Source: Streptomyces sp. SAI-127
GTDB lineage: Bacteria > Actinomycetota > Actinomycetes > Streptomycetales > Streptomycetaceae
Assembly (NCBI RefSeq): GCF_029894425.1
Contig: NZ_JARXYJ010000001.1
Span: 6,716,501-6,780,500, forward strand
Direction of reading: 5' to 3'
Length of the DNA stretch: 64,000 nucleotides
The notes beneath the pieces were generated by a model that searched no databases, had not been told where the DNA came from, and saw only the letters and a list, made by a program, of their open reading frames with translations. Positions within the stretch are counted from its first letter, which is position 1. Each line of letters starts with the position of its first letter. Position numbers and translations under genes: made by a program. This document shows, in pieces, positions 1-8,557 of this stretch.

Positions 1-1508
1 ATCCGCCGCCCCGCCGGAGGCACCCGAGTCCCCAGCCGTGACACCTCCCCGTCCAGCTTCGGGAACAACTCCGTGTCGGTGACGCGGACTTCGGGGCCGA
101 AGAGCGTCGACAGGGAGGGCCTGGCACGGCCCGTCTGCAGGGAGACGACCTCGCGCAGGACCCCGGTCAGCTGTTCCGACATCTCCTGCGCCGAGGCGAA
201 ACGGCGGGCCGGATCCGGATCGGTCGCCCGGACCAGCAACCGGTAGAACGACTCGTACTGGCGGAAGACCTCGATGTGGTCGGGGTCGGGCAGCGAGTCG
301 ACGAAGACGTTGGTGTAGCCCTGGAAGTCGAAGGTCAGCACCGCCAGGGTGCGGGCGACCGTGTACAGGTCGGAGGCGACCGACGGGCCCACCTCCGCGA
401 CCTCCGGGGCCTGGTAGCCCACCGTGCCGTAGATGGCCGACTCCTCGTCGTCCATCCTGCGCACCGCGCCCATGTCGATGAGCTTGAGCTGGTCCTCGGT
501 CTGGATGGCGTTGTCGACCTTGAAGTCGCAGTACAGGAGGTTGCGGCTGTGGAGGTGGCCGAGCGCCTCCAGGGCCTCGATGCCGTACGCGCACGCCTGC
601 TCGACCGGCAGCGGGTCCCGCTTCCCGGCCGCCGAGCGGCGGCCGTTGGCGATCTCCTTGAGCGACTTGCCGCCGACGTACTCCATGACGATGTAGCCGT
701 CGAGCGAGCCGGTGCGCTGGTCGAGGTGCTCCACGAAGTTGTAGATCCGCACGATGTTGGCGTGCTCGATCTCCGCGAGGAAGCGCCGCTCGGAGATCGC
801 GGCGGCCATCGCGTCCTGGTCGCCGGTGTCCAGCAGACCCTTGAGGACCACCCAGCGGTCGGACACCGCGCGGTCCACGGCGAGGTAGACCCAGCCGAGG
901 CCGCCGTGCGCGAGACAGCCCGCGACCTCGTACTGGCCGTGCACGATGTCACCGGACTTCAGCTTCGGCACGAACGAGTAGGGGTGGCCGCACTTCGTGC
1001 AGAAGCCTTCCGTGCGCCCGGACTTCTCCCCGCGCGAACGCCCCACCGGGGCCCCGCAGTCGGAGCGCGAGCAGAACCGCTTGCGCTCGGGCACCTCGGG
1101 GTTCTCCAGGACCATCTCGCGCGGGTCGGGCCGCGGCACCCCGGGCACCTCGACGAGGCCCGCTCCGAGCCGGCCGCGCCCGCTCGAGCCGGTGCCGGAG
1201 CCGGAGCTGCGCACCGACACCGAGCGGCCCGTGGACTTCCCCGAGACCGAGCGCGACAGCCGTCCCGACACCGAGCGCCGGGACTTCGACGACTGCGAGG
1301 ACGTACGCGAGGAAGCGCGGCCGGTGGCGCGCGAAGTGCCGCTGCTGCCCTGCGAGCCCCTGCCCGTGGACGCCGAACCGGCCCGGCCTTCCCCGGCCGG
1401 GACGACCGGCGCGAGGCCGCACGTGTCGCAGTACAGCTCGCCGCCGCCCATGTCCTCGTACGTACCGTCGCAGCCGGGCCGCTGGCAGGGCTGCTGTTCC
1501 TGACTCAT
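1..1508 (-). CDS. pknG: PknG-type serine/threonine protein kinase (C-terminus outside window)
   Basis: Reading the minus strand from ATG at 1508 gives an open frame to the window edge (502 codons). The N-terminus carries paired cysteines (CQRPGC, YCDTCG), then a Ser/Arg-rich linker, then a second set (FCSRSDCG, GFCTKCG) like the rubredoxin-type metal site of mycobacterial PknG. The kinase domain follows: a glycine loop (HGGLGWVYLAVDR), the VVLK lysine, the catalytic loop YCDFKVDN and a DMG metal motif, as in PknG (usually DLKPEN and DLG). The expected C-terminal TPR domain lies beyond the edge. It is the last visible gene of a four-gene minus-strand operon with GlnX- and GlnH-like proteins. 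In actinobacteria PknG links amino-acid sensing to control of 2-oxoglutarate metabolism through the GarA/OdhI FHA protein; that role is inferred by homology. Confidence 0.9.
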   Translation of the reverse strand, partial: MSQEQQPCQRPGCDGTYEDMGGGELYCDTCGLAPVVPAGEGRAGSASTGRGSQGSSGTSRATGRASSRTSSQSSKSRRSVSGRLSRSVSGKSTGRSVSVRSSGSGTGSSGRGRLGAGLVEVPGVPRPDPREMVLENPEVPERKRFCSRSDCGAPVGRSRGEKSGRTEGFCTKCGHPYSFVPKLKSGDIVHGQYEVAGCLAHGGLGWVYLAVDRAVSDRWVVLKGLLDTGDQDAMAAAISERRFLAEIEHANIVRIYNFVEHLDQRTGSLDGYIVMEYVGGKSLKEIANGRRSAAGKRDPLPVEQACAYGIEALEALGHLHSRNLLYCDFKVDNAIQTEDQLKLIDMGAVRRMDDEESAIYGTVGYQAPEVAEVGPSVASDLYTVARTLAVLTFDFQGYTNVFVDSLPDPDHIEVFRQYESFYRLLVRATDPDPARRFASAQEMSEQLTGVLREVVSLQTGRARPSLSTLFGPEVRVTDTELFPKLDGEVSRLGTRVPPAGRR

Positions 1509-1529
1509 GACGTCGCCGCACCCCCTTGG

Positions 1530-2864
1530 TCACTCACGTTCCGGGCCCCCACGGTCTTCGGGACCGCTCTGCTGCGGTACTCGCGGGGCTCCCAGCAGTT
1601 CGGCGGCCGCGTGCTGGTAGCGCAGCACGGCCTGTTCGGCGACCCGCAGGTCGCAGGGCGCGCTCCACAGCATCCGCCGGGCCGCGTCGTAGCGCTCGAT
1701 CAAGAACGGGTCCTCGGCCAGGCCGTGCCGTGCGACCTTCGCCTTGTACGCGTCGAGACGGCCGCGCAGCTCCGCGCGGACCGCCAGCGGCGCGGTGACC
1801 GCGGTCAACGACTCGCGGGCGCGCAGCAGTTCGTCCTCCGCCTTCTCCTCCAGGGACTCCAGGAGCGGTGACAGGCGGTGCCACTGGGCGTGTCTGCGGT
1901 ACTCGGCGGCCGTCGCCAGCTGCTCCTGCAGCACGGTCGGCGGTCCGCTGACGACCGGCACCTCCGTGGCGGCGATCTTCGCGAGGACCTCGCCGCGCGC
2001 GGTGCGGGCCTCGGCGAGCGTACGGTCCGCGCGGGAGAGCACGTCCCGCAGCTTGACCAGCCGGGCCTCCGCGTCCTGCCGGACGGTGAGCACGGCGTCG
2101 ATCTCCCGGCGCACGTCCTCCAGGGCGCGCGCCTCACGGTCGTACGCCGTGGTGTCCGGCTTTCCGCCGCCGGGCGCCGAACTGCCCTGCGCCTGCCGCC
2201 AGAAGGCGAGCGGATCGGAGATCACCCGCTCGCGCAGTGAGGTGAGCGCGCCGGTGATGCGCTCCAGGTCGTCGCCGGCCGGGTGTTCCCCGGGGCGCAC
2301 GCCGACTGAGTGCGCGAGCCGGCGGGTGCGCTGGAGTTCGGCGGCCAGTAGATCTATCCGCGCGGGCAGCGCCGACCACACCGCGTCGGCGGCGACGACC
2401 ATGTCCAGGCTCGACGCGTACAGGTCGTTCATCCGCTCGACGAGCGTCACCAGCGAGAACCGCTCGCTCAGCTTGCCCGAATTGCCGTGCAGGGTGGGCG
2501 CGTTGGCCGTGGCGGTCGCCGAGCCCGCGACGGTGACCGACTCGCCGCGCAGCAGCTCGGTCAGCTCCACCAGGTCCTCGCGGCTGGACCAGCGGCGGCG
2601 GGAGCGGATGTCGCGGGCCGAGCGCAACGCGTCCGAGTACGCGTCGAAGTACGCCCACAGCAGGGTGATCGAGGCGTCGGCGGACGTCCAGCGCTCCTTG
2701 GTGACACCGGTGAGTTCGGCGCCCTCCAGGAGCCTGCGGCCCGCGTGGTCCTGCAGGGCGAGGAGCGAGGTCTCTATCGCCTCGTGCTCCGCGCCGAGCC
2801 GCGCCAGCGCACGGTCCACCTCGTCCCGGTCCATCACCGGCCCGGGGGGTCCCGTGACGCCCAT
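1530..2864 (-). CDS. coiled-coil protein of the pknG operon, function unknown
   Basis: The product has 444 residues, no signal peptide or membrane segment, and long charged helical stretches, for example residues 15-60 and the Arg/Glu/Ala-rich segment from about 230 to 340. This suggests an extended coiled-coil or helical-bundle cytoplasmic protein. A second ATG at 2834 (MDRDEVDRALARL) is an alternative start. It lies 21 nt upstream of pknG and 60 nt downstream of the glnH-like gene, so it is probably co-transcribed and part of the same signalling unit. The three-gene mycobacterial locus has no counterpart that I know of. I recognise no catalytic motif; a scaffold or adaptor role between sensor and kinase would be a guess from position. 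Confidence 0.75.
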   Translation of the reverse strand: MGVTGPPGPVMDRDEVDRALARLGAEHEAIETSLLALQDHAGRRLLEGAELTGVTKERWTSADASITLLWAYFDAYSDALRSARDIRSRRRWSSREDLVELTELLRGESVTVAGSATATANAPTLHGNSGKLSERFSLVTLVERMNDLYASSLDMVVAADAVWSALPARIDLLAAELQRTRRLAHSVGVRPGEHPAGDDLERITGALTSLRERVISDPLAFWRQAQGSSAPGGGKPDTTAYDREARALEDVRREIDAVLTVRQDAEARLVKLRDVLSRADRTLAEARTARGEVLAKIAATEVPVVSGPPTVLQEQLATAAEYRRHAQWHRLSPLLESLEEKAEDELLRARESLTAVTAPLAVRAELRGRLDAYKAKVARHGLAEDPFLIERYDAARRMLWSAPCDLRVAEQAVLRYQHAAAELLGAPRVPQQSGPEDRGGPERE

Positions 2865-2924
2865 CGATCACCTCTCGCTGCTGAAGGGTTGCTGCGTGGT
2901 TGTGAACACTGTTGTCGGCGGTCG

Positions 2925-4007
2925 TCAGCTCTTGCGCAGGTACTGCGGTGCGGGCGGCTCCGACTTCGCCGAGTCCTTGTCCAGTGTGGCCGACAGCCAC
3001 CTGTTGTACGACGCCTGCCAGCCGTCGGTGGTGTCCTTGCGGTAGTCCACCAGAATCTGGTTGACCCGGCGTACCAGATCGTCGGCGTCCTTCTTCATCG
3101 CCACGCCGTAGTACTCGGTGGTGAAGGGGGAGCCCTTCAGTTCGACCGTGGGGTCCTGGGCGGCCTGGCTGGCGGCGAGGGCGCCGTCGGTGACCACGGC
3201 GTCGACCTCGCCGAGCTGGAGCCTGACGAGACAGTCGAGTTGGTTGGGGACGGTGGTCCTGATGTCCGCGGAGGCGACGAGCTTCCCCGACTTCCTGTCC
3301 TCGTCCAGCTGGCTGAAGGCGGTCGAACCCTCCGCCGTGCAGATCTTCTGTTTCGCCAGCGTGCCGTTGTAGCCCTTGATGCCCGAGGACTTGGGGGCGA
3401 GGACCTGCTGCCCCGTCTTGAAGTACGGCGCGGAGAACGCCACGTCGGCCAGGCGCTTGCAGTTGATCGTCATCGTGCGCACCACCATGTCGACCCGGCC
3501 TTTCTGGATCGCCGGGATGCGCTGGTTGGTGGGGATCGCCTTGAACTGCACGGCGTTCGGGTCACCGAGGATGTCCTGCGCGATCCGGTGCACCAGGTCG
3601 ATGTCGAAACCCTCCAGGTCGGCCGTCGGGCCGCCGTTGGGGTTGCGGTAGCCCCAGCGGTAGCTGTTCTGGTCGACGCCGACGATCAGCTTGCGCTTCT
3701 CGCCCTGCCGGGCCTTGATCTTGTCTATGGTCGGGCCGTCGGCACCCGAGGGGGACAGCGTCTGCTTCTCCGGGGCCGCCTTGATCGCCGGATTCGTACA
3801 GGGGCCGTCGTCCGCCACCTGATCGGCTCGGGTCACACCCGGCCCGCCGGTGCCCGTGCTGCCGTCGCCGCGCGACTGGGCCACCGGCAGCAGGAGTGCG
3901 AAGGCGAGTACCAGGCCGCAGACGACCGCCATCGCCCCGACACCGCCCCAGCCCCTGAGACCGGCCCGTACACGTCCACGCATCCGCATCGTCACGCCCC
4001 CTCTCAC
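2925..4007 (-). CDS. glnH: GlnH-like glutamate/amino-acid solute-binding protein (SBP_bac_3)
   Basis: The 360-residue protein starts with an Arg-rich stretch and one hydrophobic segment (about residues 24-45), followed by a type-3 periplasmic binding fold with hallmarks such as LIVGVDQNSYRWGYRN, GFDIDLVHRIAQDI and DMVVRTMTINCKR. No convincing lipobox cysteine follows the hydrophobic segment, so it may be membrane-anchored rather than lipidated. Its GTG start overlaps the upstream stop as GTGA; ATG at 3989 is an alternative. In mycobacteria GlnH senses extracellular Asp/Glu and signals through GlnX to PknG. The absence of a permease or ATPase nearby fits a sensory rather than a transport role. 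Confidence 0.85.
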   Translation of the reverse strand: MRGGVTMRMRGRVRAGLRGWGGVGAMAVVCGLVLAFALLLPVAQSRGDGSTGTGGPGVTRADQVADDGPCTNPAIKAAPEKQTLSPSGADGPTIDKIKARQGEKRKLIVGVDQNSYRWGYRNPNGGPTADLEGFDIDLVHRIAQDILGDPNAVQFKAIPTNQRIPAIQKGRVDMVVRTMTINCKRLADVAFSAPYFKTGQQVLAPKSSGIKGYNGTLAKQKICTAEGSTAFSQLDEDRKSGKLVASADIRTTVPNQLDCLVRLQLGEVDAVVTDGALAASQAAQDPTVELKGSPFTTEYYGVAMKKDADDLVRRVNQILVDYRKDTTDGWQASYNRWLSATLDKDSAKSEPPAPQYLRKS

Positions 4008-5464
4008 CGGTACTCCGACAGCCTGCGCCCGATGCCGAGCACCGCGCCCGCCGCTCCCAGGACGGCCAGCACGGCGGCGCCCGCCGACAGGCCGGTCATG
4101 GCGCCGAGACCGTCACCGGCCGAGCGCTCGAACTCGGCCTCCTCGTGGACCAGGGCCTTGGCGAGGTTGGCGTCGACGCTGTCGAAGCACTCTCCCGTCG
4201 CCCCCTTGGGTCCTATGACCCGGTTCAGCGCCTCTTCGTAGTTGCCGTTGTCGTCCTGCGCGCGGGCCGCGGTGTGGCGCTGCTTCCACACCGTCATGTT
4301 GCCCTCGGCGGCGGTCACCGGCGTCTTGCCGCTGCTGTCGTCGGCGAGCTTCGACGCCTCGGCGAGGCCCTTGCCGAGGGTGTCCATGTCCTTGTCGAAG
4401 TCGAAGTCGTAGGCGTCGTAGGTGACGTCCACGCCCTGGGCGTTCTTCTTGGTGACCGTCTCGGCGCCGCGGGCCACGAGGGTGAGGTTCTCGTTGCCGC
4501 GGGCCTTGAGGGAGGCGATCCGGGCGTCGTGCAGCACGTTGAGCGAGCGCACTCCGTGGTCGTAGGAGTCGTTGAGCCCCGCGCGCGCGACGGTGTGGCC
4601 GACGACCAGCCACAGCAGCACCACGGTCGCCGTCGCGGTGGCCGCGACCAGGCCGTGGTTGAGTACCCGGTTGGTGCGCCGGTAGTTGCGGTGCTGGGCC
4701 CAGGCGAGCCCGGCGAGGGCCAGGACGCCGAGGCCGATCGCGGCCCACGGGTAGGGCGTGGCGTCGGCGTAGTCGGCGCGCAGCCGCTGGTTCTCGCTGG
4801 TGTAGAGGTTCTGCGCCTTCGGGAGCATCTCCTCCTGCATCTTCTCGTTGGCGTACCGCAGATAGGCGCCGCCGACCGGGAAGCCCTGGCGGTTGTACGT
4901 ACGGGCCCGCTCCACCAGACCCTTGTACTCCGGCAGCAGGGTGTTGAGCTCGGCCACGGTCTTCGCGGCGGGGGAGTCCGGGTCGGAGTTCGAGGCCGCC
5001 CTGACCAGACCGGCCGCGGCCAGGTCGATGTCCTCCTCGTACCGCTCGCGGGAGTCCGCCGTCTCCTGGCCGCCGGCGAGGAAGCCGCTGGAGGCCGCGG
5101 TGTTGGCGTCGGCCAGGTAGCGGTAGATGTCGGCGGCGGCGCTGCTGAGCGGCTGGCTCTTGTGCAGCACGTCGTCCGCGGCGGCGGCCCGGTCGTTGGT
5201 CTGCCAGGCGGTCACCGCGCCGAAGAGGACGACGAGCAGGGCGAGCGCCGCGCCGATGATGCGCAGCCGGCCCGGTTCGGTGGTGGCGGCCGCGCGCACC
5301 TGGTCGAGACCTTCCGCGAAGGCCGTACGACGGGCGGGCGCCGCGGGCAACACCGGGGCGGGCGGGGCCGGCTGGGCCGGGGGTCCCGGCTGCGGTGGTA
5401 CGGCCGGCATCGTGGGCACACCGGAATCCGGTGGTGCCGCGCTGCTCTTCGGCGGGTGTGTCAC
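4004..5464 (-). CDS. glnX: GlnX-like transmembrane sensor-relay protein
   Basis: A Pro-rich cytoplasmic N-terminus is followed by a membrane segment (IIGAALALLVVLFGAVTAW), a large extracytoplasmic region, two central membrane helices flanking AQHRNYRRTNR, a second long extracytoplasmic region and a final membrane helix near the C-terminus. This topology and the position directly before the GlnH-like gene match mycobacterial GlnX, which passes the GlnH signal to PknG. The frame opens upstream to 5527, but GTG at 5464 has a good GGAGG seven bases upstream and gives a natural N-terminus (VTHPPKSS), so I place the start there. The orthology call rests mainly on synteny and topology. Confidence 0.8.
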   Translation of the reverse strand: MTHPPKSSAAPPDSGVPTMPAVPPQPGPPAQPAPPAPVLPAAPARRTAFAEGLDQVRAAATTEPGRLRIIGAALALLVVLFGAVTAWQTNDRAAAADDVLHKSQPLSSAAADIYRYLADANTAASSGFLAGGQETADSRERYEEDIDLAAAGLVRAASNSDPDSPAAKTVAELNTLLPEYKGLVERARTYNRQGFPVGGAYLRYANEKMQEEMLPKAQNLYTSENQRLRADYADATPYPWAAIGLGVLALAGLAWAQHRNYRRTNRVLNHGLVAATATATVVLLWLVVGHTVARAGLNDSYDHGVRSLNVLHDARIASLKARGNENLTLVARGAETVTKKNAQGVDVTYDAYDFDFDKDMDTLGKGLAEASKLADDSSGKTPVTAAEGNMTVWKQRHTAARAQDDNGNYEEALNRVIGPKGATGECFDSVDANLAKALVHEEAEFERSAGDGLGAMTGLSAGAAVLAVLGAAGAVLGIGRRLSEYR

Positions 5465-5662
5465 TGTTTGACCTCCCCCATGGTCATCCCTCGCCGCAAG
5501 TATCGCTGCCGGGACCGACATCCGCACCGGGCTTCACTGGATCTTGATCGAACCGCAGCGGATCGCCTGCGACGGCTCGGTCGTGCCCCCGCACCACCCC
5601 TTGCCCATGAATACGCCACCGGAATCGGTTCGGTTCCCCCGGGGGCGCGTAGGGTCGCCCTC

Positions 5663-6253
5663 GTGCGCGGGGTGCGAGTGGTGATGATCGGCGGAACGTC
5701 CCATACCGGCAAGTCCACGGTCGCGGGGGCGCTGGCCGACCGGCTCGGCTTCGAGCACCGGTCGACGGACCTGCTGGCGAGACACCCGGGGCGGCCCTGG
5801 CGCACGCCGGAGCGTGAGGTGCCGCCGCATGTCGCCGAGCACTACGGGACGCTCGCCGTCGACGAGTTGATCGACTCGGTCCTCGCCCACTACGAGCGGC
5901 TCTGGCCCCGCATCGAGGAACTGGTCAGGACGCACGCCGGTGGACCGGGCCTGGTCCTGGAGGGCTCGGCGCTCTGGCCGGAACGGGTCGCGACGCTGGA
6001 CGTGCCGCACACGGCCGCCGTATGGCTCACCGCCGACGAGGACGTCGTACGCGCCCGGATCCGTGCGGCCGGGCGCTACGACGCGGCCACGGAGCAGGAA
6101 CGGTTCCTGATGGACAAGTTCCTGGCCCGCAGCGTGCGTTACCAGTCGCTGATGGTGGAGGACGTGGACCGGCTGGGGCTGGCCCGCGTCGGCGTCGGGA
6201 AGGACATGTCCGTCTCCGGGGTGGCCGACGCGGTGCTCGCTCAGGCCTCGTAG
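5663..6253 (+). CDS. small P-loop kinase (2-phosphoglycerate kinase-like / AAA family)
   Basis: This is a protein of about 196 residues with a Walker A motif GGTSHTGKS right at the N-terminus, followed by DLLARHPGRPW and a conserved tail resembling nucleoside or 2-phosphoglycerate kinase-like proteins. Several starts are in frame (GTG 5663, 5672, 5678, 5681; ATG 5684); all precede the P-loop and none has a clear ribosome binding site. It is divergent from the glnX operon, and its last 13 bases overlap the 3' end of the csnK-like gene on the other strand, with no terminator between them. The substrate cannot be deduced. Confidence 0.8.
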   Translation: MRGVRVVMIGGTSHTGKSTVAGALADRLGFEHRSTDLLARHPGRPWRTPEREVPPHVAEHYGTLAVDELIDSVLAHYERLWPRIEELVRTHAGGPGLVLEGSALWPERVATLDVPHTAAVWLTADEDVVRARIRAAGRYDAATEQERFLMDKFLARSVRYQSLMVEDVDRLGLARVGVGKDMSVSGVADAVLAQAS

Positions 6254-7212
6254 TAGGCCCGCGTCCGCGCCTGTACCTCCGCGGACGCCCCGGCCCGGTC
6301 GAGGCCGAGGAGTGCGGCGCCCAGGACCGGACTCGCCGTCACCACCCGGGGTACGGCCTTCGGGGCGCGCACGGCCAGGAGTTCCCGCACGCCGTCGTCC
6401 AGCCGGGGGTGCCGGGCGGCCAGGACACTGCCGCCGAGCAGCACCGGCGTCTCCTCGTCGAGGAGGTCGAGACGGGTCAGGGCCACCGTCGCCATGGACA
6501 CCACCTCGTCGGCCAGGCGGTCGACGAGCGAGCGGGCCACCGGGTCCCCGGCGGCGGCCGTGGCGAAGAGCACCGGCGTCAGCTCGTGGCGGCGGGCGGG
6601 GGCGATGTCCTCCAGGTGCAGGGCCTCGATGAGGGCGTACATGGACGGCAGCCCGAAGTGCCGCGGGAGCACGCGCGCGAGGTCGGTGTCGACGCCCCGC
6701 CCGTCCTCCGCGCGGGCCGCGTGCCACAGGGCCTCCTCCGCGAGGCCCCAGCCGCCGCCCCAGTCGCCGGAGATCCGGCCGAGCGCGGGGAAGCGGGCGG
6801 TACGTCCGTCGGGGCGCATGCCGACGCAGTTGATGCCCGCGCCGCACACCACGGCGACCCCGCGCGGTTCGGTGACACCGGCCCGCAGGATCGCGAAGGT
6901 GTCGTTGCGGACCTCCACCTCCGCGCCCCACGCGCGCGCGTGCAGGGCGGCCGCCAACTGCTGCTCCTCGACGGGGAAGTCGGCGTTGGCCAGACAGGCC
7001 GAGACATGGTCCACCGACCCGACCCCGGCGGCGGTGAACGCCTGTCCCACCGCGTCGGCGATCACGTCCACCGCCGCCTCGACGCCCACCACCGGCGGCC
7101 GGAACCCACCGCCGCGGGCCGTGGCGAGGACACTGCCGTCGGCCGCGACGACCGCGACGTCGGTCTTGCTGTTGCCCGCGTCGACGGCGAGGACACATGC
7201 GGTCAGGCCCAC
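6241..7212 (-). CDS. csnK: BadF/BadG-type sugar kinase of the csn operon (CsnK-like)
   Basis: The 323-residue protein has an ASKHA-fold phosphate-1 motif (LAVDAGNSKTDVAVV), a GAGIN segment, GDWGGGWGLAEEAL and LGGSVLAA near the C-terminus, as in N-acetylglucosamine kinase/BadF-type ATPases. GTG at 7212 overlaps the GH4 stop by 10 nt, indicating translational coupling. It is the last gene of a six-gene operon that matches, by order and family, the csnR-K operon I know from S. coelicolor for uptake of glucosamine oligosaccharides. The likely job is ATP-dependent phosphorylation of an imported sugar, supplying a phosphorylated substrate to the GH4 enzyme or to central metabolism. The exact substrate is inferred. 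Confidence 0.85.
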   Translation of the reverse strand: MGLTACVLAVDAGNSKTDVAVVAADGSVLATARGGGFRPPVVGVEAAVDVIADAVGQAFTAAGVGSVDHVSACLANADFPVEEQQLAAALHARAWGAEVEVRNDTFAILRAGVTEPRGVAVVCGAGINCVGMRPDGRTARFPALGRISGDWGGGWGLAEEALWHAARAEDGRGVDTDLARVLPRHFGLPSMYALIEALHLEDIAPARRHELTPVLFATAAAGDPVARSLVDRLADEVVSMATVALTRLDLLDEETPVLLGGSVLAARHPRLDDGVRELLAVRAPKAVPRVVTASPVLGAALLGLDRAGASAEVQARTRAYYEA

Positions 7213-8468
7213 GCGAGATGCTCCCGGTTGTGTGCGATCAGTCGGTCGGTGAGGCCCTCGGCGTACGCGTACTGGCCGACGAGGGGGTGTGCCAGCAGCG
7301 CCCTGAAGACCCGGTCCCGGCCACCGCGCAGGGCCGCCGTCAGCGCCAGGTCCTCGTACGCCGTCACGTTCGCCATCAGGCCCGCGTACAGCGGGTCCAC
7401 GGCGGGCACCGCCAGCGGGGTCGGCCCCTTCGGGCCCACCGCCGCCTGGACCTCGATCACCGCGTCGTCGGGCAGGAACGGCAGCGTGCCCCGGTTGAGG
7501 GTGTTGACCACCTGGTAGGGGCTGCCGCCCCCGCCGAGCAGCCCGGCGGCCAGGTCGACGGCCGCCTCCGAGTAGTAGGCACCGCCCCGCTTGGCGAGCA
7601 GCTCCGGTTTCTCGTCCAGGGCCGGGTCGCCGTACATCGTGAGCAACTGCCGTTCCATCTCCGCCACTTCGGCGGCACGGGACGGCTTGTTGCCGAGTTC
7701 CCGCACGACCTCGTCGTGTGCGTAGAAGTAGCGCAGGTAGTACGACGGGACCACGCCGAGCCGGTCCAGTAGGGGGCGCGGCAGGTGCAGGTCGCCGGCG
7801 ATGGTGTCGCCGTGCTCGGTGAGCAGCTCGGGCAGGGCGTCCTCGCCCTCGGGGCCGCCGAGCCGTACCGCGGTCTCCCAGGTGAGGTGGTTGAGGCCCA
7901 CGTGGTCGAGGTGGATGTCGGTGGGGGTGACGCCGAGGAGCCGGGCGAACTTCCGCTGGAAGCCGATCGCCACGTTGCACAGCCCGACCGCCTTGTGCCC
8001 GGCCTGGAGGAGGGCGCGGGTGACGATCCCGACCGGGTTGGTGAAGTCGATGATCCAGGCGTCCGGGTTGGTGCGGCGGACCCTTTCGGCGATGTCGAGG
8101 ACCACCGGGACCGTGCGCAGCGCCTTGGCGAGGCCGCCCGCGCCGGTCGTCTCCTGGCCGACGCAGCCGCACTCCAGGGGCCACGTCTCGTCCCGCTCGC
8201 GGGCGGCCTGGCCGCCGACGCGGAGCTGCAGGAGCACCGCGTCGGCGCCGTCCACGCCCGCGTCCAGGTCGTCCGTCGTCGTGATCCGGCCGGGGTGGCC
8301 CTGCTTGGCGAAGATGCGCCGGGCGAGCCCGCCGACCAGCTCCAGACGCTCGGCGGCCGGGTCGACCAGGACGAGTTCCTCGACGGGCAGGGTGTCCCGC
8401 AGGCGCGCGAAACCGTCGATGAGTTCGGGGGTGTAGGTCGAGCCTCCGCCGACCACGGTGAGTTTCAC
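7203..8468 (-). CDS. csnH: family 4 glycoside hydrolase (6-phospho-beta-glucosidase type, CsnH-like)
   Basis: The 421-residue protein opens with the NAD-binding motif VVGGGSTYTPELIDGF and contains the GH4 signatures IIDFTNPVGIVTRAL, GLCNVAIG and DHVGLNHLTW, with the conserved Cys and His that bind the divalent metal. GH4 enzymes cleave glycosides through an NAD+-dependent oxidation/elimination cycle and often act on 6-phosphosugars. The GTG start at 8468 has AGGGA seven bases upstream. There is no PTS component here; the partner kinase directly downstream could provide phosphorylation instead. Within a csn-type operon, glucosamine oligomers are the most likely substrate class. Confidence 0.9.
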   Translation of the reverse strand: MKLTVVGGGSTYTPELIDGFARLRDTLPVEELVLVDPAAERLELVGGLARRIFAKQGHPGRITTTDDLDAGVDGADAVLLQLRVGGQAARERDETWPLECGCVGQETTGAGGLAKALRTVPVVLDIAERVRRTNPDAWIIDFTNPVGIVTRALLQAGHKAVGLCNVAIGFQRKFARLLGVTPTDIHLDHVGLNHLTWETAVRLGGPEGEDALPELLTEHGDTIAGDLHLPRPLLDRLGVVPSYYLRYFYAHDEVVRELGNKPSRAAEVAEMERQLLTMYGDPALDEKPELLAKRGGAYYSEAAVDLAAGLLGGGGSPYQVVNTLNRGTLPFLPDDAVIEVQAAVGPKGPTPLAVPAVDPLYAGLMANVTAYEDLALTAALRGGRDRVFRALLAHPLVGQYAYAEGLTDRLIAHNREHLAWA

Positions 8469-8520
8469 TGGAGGTTCCCTCGCTTCCGGGTGCCGGGGAC
8501 GGCGTCGGTCGGCCGGGGGT

Positions 8521-8538
8521 CCGGGGGTTGGCCCCCGG
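8521..8538 (-). terminator. intercistronic hairpin between csnG and csnH
   Basis: CCGGGGG-TTGG-CCCCCGG forms a perfect 7-bp stem with a 4-nt loop in the 89-nt gap between the permease and GH4 genes. Genes on both sides run in the same direction, so it may attenuate read-through or stabilise the upstream transporter mRNA rather than end the operon. Confidence 0.45.
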
Positions 8539-8557
8539 GGAGATGCAGCATGCGTGG

